Numbered from the stretch's first letter, positions 17,764-26,638 are shown. The stretch: 64,000 nt of DNA from Clostridium sp. C8-1-8 (GCF_009928445.1 NZ_JAABNO010000006.1:186001-250000); one strand, 5' to 3'. Notes: generated from the sequence alone by a model not told the origin. Numbers and translations: made by a program.

Positions 17764-18792
17764 ATGGACAACTCAAAAAGAGTGGACTACCTTGATATTG
17801 CAAAAGGCTTTTTGATCATTACAGTAATTCTCTGCCATAGCGATTTTCCTTTCGCTCAATATATGTATTGGTTTCACATGCCTGCATTTTTTATAATTAG
17901 TGGATTATTGTATAAGGACAAACTTAGTCTAAAATCTCAGGCGGTTAAATTTTTTATACCATATACAGCATTTTCAATTATAGATATGATTTTAACCTTT
18001 ATGGCAAGCCCTCAGGACTTATCTCTTGCAAACATAATCCATTACAGTTATGAACATATATATGCTGGTAAGATGATGCCTGGTGTATTCTGGTTTATAC
18101 CATGTCTATTCCTTACAAAGGTTTTATTCCATTATAGTAAAAAGTTTTTATCCACTCCAGCACTTGTATTAATAATCAGCGGATTATATATTGCTGGTCA
18201 TGCATTTGTTTTAGCTACAGTTCCTGAAAATGTAGTGGATATAACTCCGGCAAATTATATACCTTGGAACCTAGATGCATTAATGATTACCTTACCATAC
18301 TATGCTATAGGCTATTACTCAAAGGATATATTAAGATTTGCAAGCAGTAAAATAACTTTAATTGTAAGCGGAATCCTTGCAATAAGCTATCTAAGATTAA
18401 ATACAGTTTTTCAAGTATATTATTATATGAATATAAAGTACTCTGAGTTTAGATATTACTTTTTGGATCTTCTAGTACCATTGACTTTTACAGTATTTAT
18501 AATCTCTCTAAGCTACCATTTAAGTGAGCTAAAACAGTTAAGTAGGATATCAAGCTTCTTTAAGTTTGTTGGTTCAAACTCACTTATTATTATGTACTTG
18601 CATATACCATTAAATCATTACTTTGAAACGGTATTTACTTATAATTACGTAATATTCACCCTAATAGGACTATTAATTCCTCTAGGCTTAGGGGTATTAA
18701 TAAGTAAAAATGAACTGGCAGGTTTCATTTTTAAGGGTATTAATATATCATCATCATCATCAAAAAATCACTCAATGGGATTTGCTCATTAA
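17764..18792 (+). CDS. Acyltransferase 3 family integral membrane protein
   Basis: 342 residues with about ten predicted membrane helices. The N-terminus (RVDYLDIAKGFLIITVILCHS, catalytic His in helix 1) and YWFHMPAFFIISGLLY are hallmark stretches of the acyltransferase 3 family, which O-acylates cell-surface sugars or polymers. RBS AGGAGG precedes the ATG. It is monocistronic, with a strong terminator. The substrate is unknown; a fucose-4-O-acetylase-like role is possible. Confidence 0.88.
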   Translation: MDNSKRVDYLDIAKGFLIITVILCHSDFPFAQYMYWFHMPAFFIISGLLYKDKLSLKSQAVKFFIPYTAFSIIDMILTFMASPQDLSLANIIHYSYEHIYAGKMMPGVFWFIPCLFLTKVLFHYSKKFLSTPALVLIISGLYIAGHAFVLATVPENVVDITPANYIPWNLDALMITLPYYAIGYYSKDILRFASSKITLIVSGILAISYLRLNTVFQVYYYMNIKYSEFRYYFLDLLVPLTFTVFIISLSYHLSELKQLSRISSFFKFVGSNSLIIMYLHIPLNHYFETVFTYNYVIFTLIGLLIPLGLGVLISKNELAGFIFKGINISSSSSKNHSMGFAH

Positions 18793-18799
18793 ATCCCAT

Positions 18800-18845
18800 A
18801 AATGCTAATGAAAAAGGCAGAAGCGTTTTTCATTAGCATTTTTTT
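18800..18845 (+). terminator. Intrinsic terminator of the acyltransferase gene
   Basis: Arms AAATGCTAATGAAAAA (18800-18815) and TTTTTCATTAGCATTT (18826-18841) with a T-tract to 18845. The symmetrical A/T tails would also serve the minus-strand gene that ends at 18860. Confidence 0.85.
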
Positions 18846-18859
18846 CGCCTCTACCTTTT

Positions 18860-19519
18860 CTATTCAAACTTTTTAATTCCACCTTTTGGTACATGCAACT
18901 TATAGTAAAATACATCTACATTTTTACCTGAGTAATCTCCTGATGTGGCTTTATAAGTCCTTTTAAAGACCTCTACATATCCTGTATTCAAATTATCTTC
19001 TTCACTTACATTGCACTGTAAGGAGCTTATCTCCATATCGTAAGATTTTTCTCCTTGATTCTCTACCTCAAATCTATAATAACTTTCATCTTCATAAGTA
19101 AAGGTACCTGCATAATAGTTGTCGGTTTTTACTAAATTGTATTTGTTATCTAACTTTTCATTAAAGGCACTAGTAGCATCTATTCCTAAGTACTTAAAAT
19201 ACTTTTCTCCTTTAAAAAAGTTATTATCACTTTTAGACATTCCAAATATAAATACTGCTAATATTACTAAACCACCAAATATAGCTAAGAGTATTCCTGC
19301 TAGCTTTAAAGCTTTCAAATCATCTTTTGAATCACCAGCAAACTTCTTATTCATGGATGGATTCTTGACTTTCTTATTAGTTTTTATCAAAGACTCATTA
19401 TAAACCTTCTCCTTTTCTTTGGATATAGATTTATTATTGAATCTTGAATTTTTTATTTTTGAAGGATTTTTGGGAGCTTGGTATATATTTTTATTTATGG
19501 CGGGTTTATTATCATCCAT
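18860..19519 (-). CDS. Single-pass membrane protein of unknown function
   Basis: 219 residues. A basic, Asn/Lys-rich cytoplasmic tail of about 70 residues precedes one membrane helix (about 73-94, LAGILLAIFGGLVILAVFIFGM) and an extracytoplasmic beta-rich domain of about 125 residues. That domain contains TYEDESYYRFEVENQGEKSYDM and FYYKLHVPKGG. It is not a lipoprotein. RBS GGGATAAATAATT precedes the ATG. I do not recognise the family. The neighbour is the IS607-type element. Confidence 0.65.
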   Translation of the reverse strand: MDDNKPAINKNIYQAPKNPSKIKNSRFNNKSISKEKEKVYNESLIKTNKKVKNPSMNKKFAGDSKDDLKALKLAGILLAIFGGLVILAVFIFGMSKSDNNFFKGEKYFKYLGIDATSAFNEKLDNKYNLVKTDNYYAGTFTYEDESYYRFEVENQGEKSYDMEISSLQCNVSEEDNLNTGYVEVFKRTYKATSGDYSGKNVDVFYYKLHVPKGGIKKFE

Positions 19520-19584
19520 AATTATTTATCCCGTTACATAAAATCTACTAAAATCTAATATTTAGAGATTTATTCCTTATTCAA

Positions 19585-19692
19585 CGCAACCTGTTTTGTC
19601 ATAAGACTACTCCAGTTTGATATGTTGCTCCAAAGGCTTAAAATCCTGCGTAACGCACAGTACATATCAGCACTATCTTGTTAGTGATATTA
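19585..19692 (-). ncRNA. Candidate omega RNA (reRNA) of the IS607 TnpB
   Basis: The segment directly 3' of tnpB folds into several helices on the minus strand: CACTA/TAGTG framed by ATAT arms just after the stop, TGCG/CGCA, and a long-range GCAAC/GTTGC pairing near the distal end. Omega RNAs of TnpB systems overlap the tnpB 3' end and end at the right end of the element, with the guide taken from the flank. Exact boundaries cannot be set here. Confidence 0.45.
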
Positions 19693-20835
19693 TGCTGATT
19701 TTTTATACCTTGAAAGATTTATTGATGCATTTTTGTCCCTATCCATCCGAGCATTACATGATGGACAAACAAAAACTCTGTCTTTAAGTTTTAAATCTTT
19801 CTTTATTGCTCCACAACAAGAACAAGTTTTGCTTGAAGGATAAAACCTATCTGCCTTTACAAATTCAATGCCATTAAATTTACTTTTATATTCTAAGATA
19901 CTAATAAACTTATGGAAACATTGTTCTTGTATAGCCTTTGATAAGTGTTTATTTTTAAGCATCCCCTTTACATTTAAATCTTCAACAACTATTCTGCTTG
20001 GCTTGGTTTTCACTATTTCAGTTGTTGTTTGATGAATATGATTTAAACGTATATTTGAAAGCCTTCTTTGAATAAGTTTTAATTCTCTTTCGAGTTTTTT
20101 AATATTATTAGTTTTAGTAAATTTATAACGGTTTTCACCTTCCTTTCCTATTCGAATTTTTCCATCTTCATATTTTCTTGAAACTTGTTTCTGCTTTCTT
20201 TTTAACTTCTTTTTTAGTCTTTTCACTTCTTTAGCTTTGTTAATATTTTTAAATGGTTTATCTATATTTGAAACTATTGCTAAATCTTTTAATCCTAAAT
20301 CCACACCTATTGATATATCTGTATTTTCTGATATAGTTTCTTCTTTTTCTATGCCTATAGATATATACCAAAACTTACCGTCAAAACTTATTCTTGGATT
20401 AATATATTTAATATCTGTAGGTATTTGCTCTACTGTTTTAATCCAACCTACTTTTTCAATTAATACTAAATTTTCTTTAACCTTTAGTTTATCTGTATCA
20501 TTATAGAATGAAGGTTTGCTTTTTCTTCTGCTCTTAAATCTTGGTTTATCGGCTAACCCTTTAAAGAAATTTTTATAAGCACTACAACCATCTTTTACAG
20601 CCTGTTTTGCTACATTATTAGATACTTCATTAAGCCAGTTAAGTTCTGATTTCTTTAAAATAGTTAATTCTTTTCTTAAATCTCCATCTTTTATATACTT
20701 GCCACCATTTTTGTGATTTTCTTCTTGTCTTGCAAGTGTCCAATTATAAATATATCTTGCAGTACCAACAGACTGCCATAATTTTTGTTCTTGCTCTATA
20801 TTCGGAATAATTCTAACTTTCTTCGCCAGTATCAT
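19690..20835 (-). CDS. tnpB: TnpB, RNA-guided transposon nuclease (IS607 type)
   Basis: 381 residues and apparently intact. The N-terminal OrfB helix-turn-helix-like domain (MILAKKVRIIPNIEQEQKLW) leads to a RuvC-like nuclease with Asp179 (GVDLGLKDLA), Glu285 (VVEDLNVKGM) and the DRD at 365-367 (DRDKNASINL). A zinc ribbon (CSCCG and CPSC) lies between RuvC II and III. TnpB enzymes cut DNA guided by an omega RNA made from the element's end. The start overlaps the end of the damaged tnpA by about 23 bases, the usual IS607 arrangement. Confidence 0.93.
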   Translation of the reverse strand: MILAKKVRIIPNIEQEQKLWQSVGTARYIYNWTLARQEENHKNGGKYIKDGDLRKELTILKKSELNWLNEVSNNVAKQAVKDGCSAYKNFFKGLADKPRFKSRRKSKPSFYNDTDKLKVKENLVLIEKVGWIKTVEQIPTDIKYINPRISFDGKFWYISIGIEKEETISENTDISIGVDLGLKDLAIVSNIDKPFKNINKAKEVKRLKKKLKRKQKQVSRKYEDGKIRIGKEGENRYKFTKTNNIKKLERELKLIQRRLSNIRLNHIHQTTTEIVKTKPSRIVVEDLNVKGMLKNKHLSKAIQEQCFHKFISILEYKSKFNGIEFVKADRFYPSSKTCSCCGAIKKDLKLKDRVFVCPSCNARMDRDKNASINLSRYKKSA

Positions 20836-21436
20836 TCTCTAACAGCTCCTTAATCATTTTCTTTGCTTTATTGGCTCTTTGCCTTGCAACCTACAACTAA
20901 AAACTGTAACAATTTGAATTAAATCCTCAACTAATTCCTGTTCTTCTGTTTTTTCAGTGTTATCTATGATTTCGATATCAGTCCCATACTTATTACATAG
21001 ATTTTCTATTATTTCAAACCCAAATCTCAGCAACCTATCTTTATATAGAATTACTATCTTTTCAACTTCTGAATTGGTTATCATATCCACCAATTGATTT
21101 AATCCTTTTTTATCGTAATTTATTCCACTTACTATATCAGTAATAACATCAAATGAGTACCCTTTAGCAATCATGTATGTTTTAACATTTTCAACTTGTC
21201 TTGCTAAATCATCTTTTTGTTTATTACTTGATACTCTACAATATCCAATTACTTTTTTAGTTCTCTTAACAAGTGGCACTTGCCAAAACTTGATTAATTT
21301 GTTGTTCAGAATAATAACGGTGTCCACCTTCTGTTATATGATGTGGTTTTAACTTTCCTTCATTATCCCACAATCTTAAAGTTTGAATACTTTTTCCCAC
21401 TAATTTTGAGAATTGACCAATTGTATAATACTTCAT
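20813..21436 (-). pseudogene. tnpA: IS607 TnpA serine recombinase, broken by two frameshifts
   Basis: The reading starts with an intact MerR-like DNA-binding segment of 56 codons (MKYYTIGQFSKLVGKSIQTL) and then stops at 21266. The serine resolvase domain (VIGYCRVSSNKQKDDLARQ, catalytic Ser in RVSS; YKDRLLRFG) is in another frame from about 21320. A second shift near 20877 cuts the C-terminus after RLQGKE; restoring one base there gives RANKAKKMIKELLEND, which ends at 20813 and overlaps tnpB. An intact protein would be about 205 residues. TnpA is the integrase of IS607 elements, so this copy should not move by itself. Confidence 0.85.
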
Positions 21437-21517
21437 GCTATCACATCTTTACACATATTATGATAACACTAAACTAGCAATATTCTAATATATTTTAGTA
21501 GGTTTTAGTAGGTGTTC

Positions 21518-24028
21518 TTAAACTGTTGTCTCCCCCTCTCTTTCAACTGTATATAAAGGTGAATACATACATATGCTGTCAGTTATTTTCGAACCAACTC
21601 TAGTATATATGCCAGCAAAGCTATCTCCAACAATATAAGTTCCTATTATAGGATAGAGGTTTTCTGACCAAGTACCTGTATTGCACTTAACTGTAAACTT
21701 CAAGGTAGCTCCTTTCACCGTTTCTTGAAATACACAGTCATAATCTGGCATATGGTCTAACTGATAAGATAGTTTAATATTACTGCCTTCTCTTCCTAAA
21801 AGAGGCTTCACAACATAATTCTCATTCTTTAAACTTGTGGGGTCAAAAGTTGTATAAGGAATATATTTTGTTATGAGCTTCTTTTCTTCCTCGTTATAAA
21901 AATCATATTTTAAAAGCTCATAAATTGCACTAAAAAAGCCCTTACTCTGAGGTATTATAGATGAAACTGGATTTATTGAGAATATACTTTTATTTATAAG
22001 CTCTCCTATAGCCTCCACCTCATATGTAGGATCAAAAAACCAGTCTAAAGGGTAAAACCTATAGAAGCAATCAACTTTTTTCCCATATAAATAACATTGG
22101 TCTTCTCTAACTTCTATATCATATATACTTCCAACTATTATCTCAATATCATTCCCCTGAGCTTCTTCAGTATCTTTTACATTAATAGCTTCATAAATAC
22201 TATTAATGGTATACCAATCTTCATAGTAAGTAGCAGCTACTATAGCCACTGTACTTATGTTGTTCTTAGCTTTTAGGTCTTTTAATATTTTATAAAACTG
22301 CAGCTTAATAAGCTTTGGTAGCTCATTATTTATAGGAGTTACCTTCAAGCCATTGTTATTCTTAACACTTTCATAATAATAGTTGTCAATCACTATACTT
22401 TCGAGTATACCTGCAGGGGTTTCTGCATTTATCTCTAGTAGCTTCAGATTGTCGTACTTATCAAGCATCCAGTCCATTCTACCTAAGAATATAATATTAT
22501 CAGTATACTCTCTCTTTATGGTTTCTTTAAGCTCTTCTATTCCAAGAATATCAGCATACAAATCCAAGTTATTATATATAAGCTTAGTAGTCTTTTTGAA
22601 AATACAAGCTAATTTTTCTGTTGCAAGCTTCAATTCTTCAACCTTACTTTTGTCCATTAAAATTACATCATCACTTAAATAGTTATAGTTTTTTGCGTAT
22701 ATGCCTGTAAAGCCATGTTCCAATACTAATTTCTTAGTAAGACTATCCAGATCAAGTTTTGGTTTTATAACTTCCATACAACTTGTTCTTTTAACTTTAA
22801 CTGAACTTATCCAAGTACTCTCTTCTTCCGTAAGATAATCATCATTCCACCTAATGCAGCTTCCTATAAATTTATTTCCACTTAGAAACACTCCGTAATT
22901 GCCAAAAGCTTCAACATCATAACTAAACCTTCCATCGTAATATGGAGCGGTTTCAGCATCTATTTCAGAGAATTCCTGGAGTATAAAGGTTTTATTGTCC
23001 ATTTCTTTCTTTACATACTCAAGGCTTTCCTTCCACTCCTCTTCATTATGAAGCTTTCCTATAAATACATCTATGCTATATCTTCCAAATACAGGTTTTA
23101 CCACATATTTATCCTTGTCATTAAAGGCTTTATAGAAATTATCTACCTTTAATATTTCTGTTCTTGGCAAAACCGCTTTTATCACCTTAGCTTCTGCTTC
23201 ACTGATCCTACAGTCTTTGCTATCTAAAAGCTTCCACAGATAAGCATATAAACTTTTGCATTGGCCTATTATCACTCTAGGATCATTTAATATAAGTACT
23301 TTTCCTAAATCATGAAGTTTCAATATTTGCTCAAAATGTCTTACTTCATATAAGAATTCAGTAGGATACAATCTTATTATTACATCTATAGGTTTTCCAA
23401 AAACATATACTTTATCGTCTAAAACATCAAAATTGTCTGGACCAACTAAAATAAAAGAGTGCTTACTATCTTCTAATATATCTTTTAAGTATATTGCAAG
23501 ATGGGTTTCCTCATATCTTGAAGGTGCAGTTAAAAATGCTATGTTTACCTCATCCTTATCAGGAAACTCTTTTAAGCACGTTCTTCTTATGGTTTCATAT
23601 ATGTCATTATCAAAGTTATCCCCAAAAGCGTCTTCAACCTTAGAATTAAAACTACATTCTCTCTGTGCACAAGGTTTATCATAATTTAGTTCGCTATAGA
23701 AGATTCCATTTTCTTTTCTAAATCCGTCATACCTAACCCATAGAGTTTCAGGCAATGGCCTTTTTATAGATATTATTTCATCCTTATACTTAAAATCTGG
23801 TATAAAAGGTTTTAAGTCTTCAAATTCAGTGTTTATATTAGATATAATTCTTTCTATAAGAGCATTAAGAACCTCACTACTGTGCTTAAAGCTGTTTGCC
23901 AAAGATTCGCTAATCAGCATTGGTTCATCAGAGAATACATCGTCCTTTCTGGTGGTATGAACCATATTATACTTAAAAAGCATCATATCACTTAAACTTT
24001 TGTACCTATAACACTCCTCTATTTTCAT
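21518..24028 (-). CDS. Internally duplicated ATP-grasp protein, glutathionylspermidine-synthase-like
   Basis: 836 residues from the ATG at 24028. Both halves follow the same plan. First half: IRLYPTEFL, KSLYAYLWKLL, KYVVKPVFGR. Second half: YRFYPLDWF, KGFFSAIYELL, NYVVKPLLGR. The second half carries the clearest GSP-synthase/YgiC signatures: RMDWMLDKYDNLKLLEINAETPAG (about 506-529) and the C-terminal IIGTYIVGDSFAGIYTRVG. These ligases form amide bonds between a carboxylate and an amine using ATP. No amidase domain is present. It is the last gene of an operon with three small genes upstream. Substrates are unknown. Confidence 0.8.
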   Translation of the reverse strand: MKIEECYRYKSLSDMMLFKYNMVHTTRKDDVFSDEPMLISESLANSFKHSSEVLNALIERIISNINTEFEDLKPFIPDFKYKDEIISIKRPLPETLWVRYDGFRKENGIFYSELNYDKPCAQRECSFNSKVEDAFGDNFDNDIYETIRRTCLKEFPDKDEVNIAFLTAPSRYEETHLAIYLKDILEDSKHSFILVGPDNFDVLDDKVYVFGKPIDVIIRLYPTEFLYEVRHFEQILKLHDLGKVLILNDPRVIIGQCKSLYAYLWKLLDSKDCRISEAEAKVIKAVLPRTEILKVDNFYKAFNDKDKYVVKPVFGRYSIDVFIGKLHNEEEWKESLEYVKKEMDNKTFILQEFSEIDAETAPYYDGRFSYDVEAFGNYGVFLSGNKFIGSCIRWNDDYLTEEESTWISSVKVKRTSCMEVIKPKLDLDSLTKKLVLEHGFTGIYAKNYNYLSDDVILMDKSKVEELKLATEKLACIFKKTTKLIYNNLDLYADILGIEELKETIKREYTDNIIFLGRMDWMLDKYDNLKLLEINAETPAGILESIVIDNYYYESVKNNNGLKVTPINNELPKLIKLQFYKILKDLKAKNNISTVAIVAATYYEDWYTINSIYEAINVKDTEEAQGNDIEIIVGSIYDIEVREDQCYLYGKKVDCFYRFYPLDWFFDPTYEVEAIGELINKSIFSINPVSSIIPQSKGFFSAIYELLKYDFYNEEEKKLITKYIPYTTFDPTSLKNENYVVKPLLGREGSNIKLSYQLDHMPDYDCVFQETVKGATLKFTVKCNTGTWSENLYPIIGTYIVGDSFAGIYTRVGSKITDSICMYSPLYTVEREGETTV

Positions 24029-24071
24029 AAAATTCACTCTTTCATTTTTAAGTAAGACTTTGTTTAGGTAG

Positions 24072-24168
24072 CCAACTTCAGCTATTAATTAATACATACA
24101 CTGTAATCTCCATAAGTCTGGATTATCGAACATGTATAAACTAAGTTTTCATAAAGGATACCTATATA
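24072..24168 (-). repeat. Dispersed palindromic repeat, copy C
   Basis: The reverse complement matches copy A from TATAGGTATCCTTTATG through TTTATACATGTT, and copy B in the CTTATGGAGATTACAG...TTAATTAATAG part. It sits inside the operon, between the 109-residue protein gene and the ATP-grasp gene. Confidence 0.65.
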
Positions 24169-24234
24169 TAGAGCACCGTACTATAATCAAGCTATGCTTT
24201 AATAAGCTTATAGCTTAATGCTTTATACATATAA

Positions 24235-24564
24235 CTAACTTGAGGAACTGGTCATCCTATCATGCTTATAACCATAAAGCCCTTTTCCATCCTGCCAAGC
24301 CTTCCAGCTATCTGAAGAAAACTTTGTTGCCTTTCCTCTTAACATTATAGGAACACTTGAGGGAAATATTATTCCAGAAGATCCAGTACCGTGATAAGCA
24401 TCATCTTTTTCAAATTGATCAACAGCCTGTTGTTCCTCTTCTTCTGTAAGACTATTTGGGGTTGCTTTAACAATAAGCTTACCTTCATTATATAAAGGAC
24501 TTGCTAGGCTTACAGCCGTCGCTACTGATAAAGCTAAAGCTCTCTTTTTCCACTTCTCGTCCAT
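24235..24564 (-). CDS. Small secreted protein paired with the ATP-grasp enzyme
   Basis: 109 residues. A basic N-terminus and hydrophobic stretch (MDEKWKKRALALSVATAVSLA) look like a weak signal peptide. An acidic middle (EEEEQQAVDQFEKDD) and a Gly/Ser/aromatic-rich C-terminus (GTGSSGIIFPSSVPIMLRG, GKGLYGYKHD) end in SSSS. RBS GGAGATGTAATATA precedes the ATG. The layout recalls E. coli YgiB (DUF1190), whose gene is next to the GSP-synthase-like ygiC. It may be the substrate or partner of the downstream ligase; that is inference. Confidence 0.6.
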   Translation of the reverse strand: MDEKWKKRALALSVATAVSLASPLYNEGKLIVKATPNSLTEEEEQQAVDQFEKDDAYHGTGSSGIIFPSSVPIMLRGKATKFSSDSWKAWQDGKGLYGYKHDRMTSSSS

Positions 24565-24577
24565 TATATTACATCTC

Positions 24578-25204
24578 CTAAAACTTCAAAATCTCTTGAA
24601 TCATAACTTCATTTTCTTTTAAATATTCAAGATAATACTTTACATCTTCCTTTACAAACTCTTTAGATATATACACCACTTTACTGACTTTTAGCTCTTG
24701 TAACACTTCTACTGGAGGCAATTCTTCCTCAGTTATCTCATATTGGTTATTAAACTTCATATAATCAACTAAATAATCCTCCTGATAGCGTTCCTTGTCC
24801 AATATAAAACAGTAAGCTTTTGGCTTTATAGTTTTAAGCTTATCACTATATAAGAGTAACTTCTCAGCCATACTTTCATTTCCTACTATCCCAAAGGGAT
24901 GAAAAATATGATTGAAAGACAATATAGGTTTTACAAAAGCTTCGTTATTCAAAAGTAATGCCAGATCTAATGCTGTACTTGAATCAAAATCGATTATATA
25001 CAAAGCATTGGAACTAAAAAACTTCTTTATTCTATTAAATACTTTTATGTTATCTAAACTAGGGTTAACTTCATCTCTTAAGGAAAAATCATTATAATTC
25101 TTCAAGGTGGCAAAAGGAGTCACCTTAAGATAACACTGAAACATGTCTAAATCCCTTTGCCAACTATCATATACCTTATTAATATCTAATTCAGTTCTAT
25201 TCAT
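24578..25204 (-). CDS. Conserved-looking protein of unknown function in the ATP-grasp operon
   Basis: 208 residues, soluble, no signal peptide. Alternating beta and helix segments (ALYIIDFDSSTALDLALLL, KPKAYCFILDKERYQ, VSKVVYISKEF) suggest an alpha/beta fold. It is separated from the secreted-protein gene by 13 bases, so the two are cotranscribed. I do not recognise the family. Context suggests a helper of the downstream ATP-grasp ligase. Confidence 0.6.
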   Translation of the reverse strand: MNRTELDINKVYDSWQRDLDMFQCYLKVTPFATLKNYNDFSLRDEVNPSLDNIKVFNRIKKFFSSNALYIIDFDSSTALDLALLLNNEAFVKPILSFNHIFHPFGIVGNESMAEKLLLYSDKLKTIKPKAYCFILDKERYQEDYLVDYMKFNNQYEITEEELPPVEVLQELKVSKVVYISKEFVKEDVKYYLEYLKENEVMIQEILKF

Positions 25205-25226
25205 GATACCACTCTATTTTACCTCT

Positions 25227-25430
25227 CTAGTACCCACTGTTTTGAGTAGACTTGTAAGTAACTGCAAATACTCTTGTAAGATTTATTATGTGATTATATC
25301 CACTTGTATCATTAAGTGTAAGATAATCTCCGTTCTGCTTGATTTCCTTTATCTCTATTGTGACATCAGGAGTCTCGCTATTATAAGAATCGATAGTATT
25401 ATATATATAGCATTGAGTTATTCCATACAT
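25227..25430 (-). CDS. Small protein of unknown function, first gene of the ATP-grasp operon
   Basis: 67 residues from the ATG at 25430; a GTG at 25439 is too close to the GAGG. Composition is beta-rich (VTIEIKEIKQNGDYLTLNDTSG) with no signal peptide. It lies 22 bases ahead of the 208-residue gene. Function unknown. Confidence 0.5.
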   Translation of the reverse strand: MYGITQCYIYNTIDSYNSETPDVTIEIKEIKQNGDYLTLNDTSGYNHIINLTRVFAVTYKSTQNSGY

Positions 25431-25464
25431 AAATTTCACACCTCTTTATATTATTTTTGTTCTT

Positions 25465-25516
25465 AGATGTTCACTTCATATTTGAATTTGTATTTTGAAG
25501 TTGAAGTGGTATATCT
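25465..25516. repeat. Short palindrome related to the rib-leader palindrome
   Basis: Outer arms AGATGTTCACTTCA and TGAAGTGGTATATCT are inverted copies and resemble the ends of the 11410-11504 palindrome. Confidence 0.4.
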
Positions 25517-25702
25517 TTATATGTTCTTTGAAATTGATATATCTATTTTATAATATCTCCAATATTTATTAAATAGTAGTAATATAAATTTTACCTTAAG
25601 ATTAATTATGTAGTTCAAAAATAAATATAAGGATACAATTTTTTTTATTTTTCGCTCTAAATAGCTGCTATAAAGCATTGAAAGTGTTAGGTTTAATAAA
25701 GA

Positions 25703-25736
25703 ATAAAAAAACCTAGTCAACCTAATGACTAAGCTT
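25703..25736 (-). terminator. Intrinsic terminator of the second Cof phosphatase gene
   Basis: Arms CCTAGTCA (25712-25719) and TGACTAAG (25726-25733), with a T-tract on the minus strand at 25705-25711. Confidence 0.65.
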
Positions 25737-25804
25737 TTCAATAATATTTATTGACTTCATTAATTATATTCAACTATATATCATAGCTTATATTGCTGTT
25801 CAAA

Positions 25805-26638
25805 TTAAGCTTCACTCAATACAAACTTTTCTATTGCTTTAGCTACTCCTGAATTAGCATTAGTGTCTGTAACATAATCAGCTTCTTTTTTTATGAATTC
25901 TTCAGCATTGCCCATGGCTATCCCAAGTCCTGCGTACTTTATCATTGAAAGATCATTTTCACTATCTCCCATACAGATAACTTCCTCTTGTTTTATACCA
26001 AGCATCTCAGCTAGCCTCTTTACTGCAGTCCCCTTGGAGGTTCCCGCATTCATTACCTCAAAGTTATTTGTCCATGAACTTACTACTTCTAAGTCTGAGT
26101 ATTGCTTAAGATCTTCTTTCGCTTTCATAAGTTTATCTACGTCTTCCATTTCTACACAAATGGCTTTAAGTATATCTCCTTCATGCTTCTTAAAGGCTTC
26201 CTTAAAATCAATTCCTTCATCAAACTTTATTCTCTTATCTTCTGGTAAGTCTTTATTATTAACTTTATACCCGTGATTTTCTCCGACTACTATTTCAGAT
26301 ATTAGGGTATCCTCAGTATTAAAGTATGTTAAAAGATCATATTTTTTTATAACACTGTATATTCTTTCTAATTGATCTTGACTTAAAGAAGATTTATATA
26401 TAACCTCTTCATTATCTTTCTCTCTTACATAAGCTCCATTTGAAGCTACTATAGGAGCTTTTATACCTATTAAATCAGCGTAAAACTTTGCTGAAGTAAA
26501 AAGTCTTCCTGTTGCAATAGCAACCTTTACTCCTTTTTCATAAGCTTGCAATATAGCTTTTCTATTTTCTTCACTTATACTACTTGGACTACTTAAAAGT
26601 GTACCGTCCATGTCTAAACATATTAACTTATATTTCAT
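25805..26638 (-). CDS. Cof-type HAD-IIB phosphatase
   Basis: 277 residues. Motif I is LDMDGTLLS, motif II is VAIATGR, motif III is the Lys in GTSKGTAVKRLAE and motif IV is MGDSENDLSMIKYAG followed by GIAMGNA. A C2-type cap lies between motifs II and III. It is a paralogue of the protein at 13515. RBS GAGAGGTGAA precedes the ATG. The family acts on phosphorylated sugars and cofactors; the substrate is unknown. Confidence 0.9.
   Translation of the reverse strand: MKYKLICLDMDGTLLSSPSSISEENRKAILQAYEKGVKVAIATGRLFTSAKFYADLIGIKAPIVASNGAYVREKDNEEVIYKSSLSQDQLERIYSVIKKYDLLTYFNTEDTLISEIVVGENHGYKVNNKDLPEDKRIKFDEGIDFKEAFKKHEGDILKAICVEMEDVDKLMKAKEDLKQYSDLEVVSSWTNNFEVMNAGTSKGTAVKRLAEMLGIKQEEVICMGDSENDLSMIKYAGLGIAMGNAEEFIKKEADYVTDTNANSGVAKAIEKFVLSEA

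Larger units (their letters stand above)
19580..21517 (-). mobile_element. IS607-family insertion sequence (approximate limits)
   Basis: Contains tnpA (broken), tnpB (intact) and a structured 3' segment. IS607 elements lack inverted repeats and inserts give no target duplication, so the ends are approximate. A tandem TTTTAGTAGG direct repeat at about 21489-21510 marks the left-end side. Confidence 0.75.
25431..25804. other. AT-rich spacer with palindrome and terminator
   Basis: Holds the palindrome at 25465-25516 and the terminator at 25703-25736. A 74-codon minus-strand frame at 25517-25741 starts inside the terminator and is low-complexity, so it is not called. Confidence 0.5.

Noticed and set aside
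20813..21436. Programmed frameshifting instead of a broken tnpA
   Set aside because: Two shifts are needed, IS607 TnpA is normally one frame, and no slippery heptamer with a following structure is seen at the first site.
25517..25741. 74-codon minus-strand open frame
   Set aside because: It begins inside an intrinsic terminator and is low-complexity Leu/Ile/Tyr/Lys sequence of AT-rich DNA.
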